Positions 31,436 through 31,816 of a stretch of DNA of 31,816 nt are shown here, piece after piece. Numbering within the stretch: position 1 is the first letter of the stretch; each line of letters opens with the position of its first letter. The notes beneath the pieces are model-generated. The model had not been told where the DNA came from and did not search any database. It saw nothing but the letters and a program-made list of their open reading frames with translations. A program made the position numbers and the translations under genes. The stretch covers positions 1 to 31,816 of the forward strand of contig JAYURJ010000195.1 of assembly GCA_043756275.1 (NCBI GenBank), in the 5' to 3' direction. The stretch comes from UKL13-2 sp043756275 (GTDB lineage Bacteria; Pseudomonadota; Gammaproteobacteria; Burkholderiales; Usitatibacteraceae).

Positions 31436-31485
31436 GATTGACTCCGTGTGGGTAAAGGTTAAACAGTTTTATATCTATGGCACAG

Positions 31486-31519
31486 AGAATACGTATGTTT
31501 TGTGACGGCTTTATTACAG
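31486..31519 (-). promoter_or_regulatory. PhoB-dependent promoter of pstS (Pho box and -10)
   Basis: On the minus strand CTGTAATAAAGCCGTCAC (31519-31502) matches the 18-bp Pho box consensus CTGTCATAAATCTGTCAC at 15 of 18 positions. Ten bases later comes TATTCT (31491-31486) as the -10 element, with no -35 box needed. This is the layout of PhoB-activated promoters. Transcription would start near 31479, giving a leader of about 44 nt. In the 285-bp gap 31436-31720 I see no promoter that I can support for the plus-strand gene. Confidence 0.75.
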
Positions 31520-31720
31520 ACATTGAGAACTGCGCGATGCGCTGAAAACCGGAAGAAAATACGTAGATCGTTATTTGACGGGCATCTTCAGCCTGTTTGC
31601 CGTGAAGAACCGCGCCAGATAAGGATGTACATTAATTACTGATTTCGTTGATGCGCCACGAATCTGACACATGCGATCCCTATGATGCGGCGATCCCTTG
31701 GCCACACGGAGATCCGCACC

Positions 31721-31816
31721 ATGAGCATGATCAACGTCGAACAAATGCTGGAAGAAAAATATCCGGCATTCTTGAATAAGCCCGATCTCATCACCCGCCC
31801 GGCAGTCGCTTTCCTC
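31721..31816 (+). CDS. N-terminus of a probable PlsC-like/GNAT acyltransferase (hemolysin-type)
   Basis: Only 32 residues are inside the window. The start MSMINVEQMLEEKYPAFLNK followed by PDLITRPAVAFL resembles the N-terminus of lysophospholipid acyltransferase-like proteins of proteobacteria (V-E-x-x-L-x-E-K-Y-P then R-P). GGAG lies 11 nt upstream of the ATG. The assignment is tentative because the catalytic region is outside the window. It is divergent from pstS. Confidence 0.45.
   Translation, partial: MSMINVEQMLEEKYPAFLNKPDLITRPAVAFL

Noticed and set aside
1..31816. CRISPR arrays, tRNA, rRNA, riboswitches or a replication origin
   Set aside because: I saw no regularly spaced repeats, cloverleaf-like sequence, known riboswitch core or DnaA-box cluster in the intergenic regions.

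Overview
The window looks like a chromosomal segment of a betaproteobacterium. The evidence is gene order and protein type: fur divergent from bamE, then dapB, carA, carB, greA, the divergent yhbY/rlmE pair, ftsH, folP, glmM and a pst operon. This order is familiar from that class. A phasin and an acyl-CoA-binding protein fit a PHA-storing, fatty-acid-using heterotroph. I cannot name a genus. Most genes are fairly GC-rich, apart from one clearly AT-rich patch at about 19.6-20.6 kb.

Left part (1-4.9 kb): the end of an acyl-CoA-binding protein gene, a phasin (minus strand), a FadD-type acyl-CoA ligase starting at TTG, a DUF4287/DUF5655-type protein, and a minus-strand alpha/beta hydrolase. Next come acnA (aconitase A, minus) and, 34 bp upstream of it on the same strand, a vapBC-type toxin-antitoxin pair with a readable promoter and palindromic operator. 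An IS630-family element (8538-9452) follows. It has perfect 14-bp ends and TA duplications, but its transposase has lost the DNA-binding middle section. A truncated copy of a palindromic dispersed repeat follows it.

Middle part (9.7-19.4 kb): a DUF3047 lipoprotein, then a tightly packed minus-strand group of fur, a FlK-like thioesterase, a secreted RNase Sa/barnase-type ribonuclease and its barstar-type inhibitor. Divergent from fur are bamE-dapB, then carA-(ORF6N gene)-carB and greA. carA has its own promoter and a terminator-like leader hairpin. The ORF6N gene sits between carA and carB with translational overlap and contains a perfect 31-bp palindrome in its coding sequence.

Right part (19.4-31.8 kb): an AT-rich insert of three overlapping or abutting genes (coiled-coil membrane protein, HNH-like zinc protein, 41-residue basic protein), an SDR-type NAD-dependent epimerase, yhbY/rlmE, ftsH with a strong terminator, a 115-bp MITE-like palindromic element directly upstream of folP, glmM, and a convergent pstS-pstC-pstA-pstB operon. 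pstS is preceded by a good Pho box promoter and followed by an intra-operon hairpin; phoU is not next to pstB. The window ends in the start of a probable acyltransferase gene.

The observations most worth a second look are the ORF6N gene and its palindrome inside carAB, the AT-rich three-gene insert, the fur-linked RNase/barstar pair, the DNA-binding-deleted IS630 transposase with intact DDE residues, and the two copies of the palindromic repeat, each lying just upstream of a co-directional gene. I saw no rRNA, tRNA, CRISPR array or replication origin.
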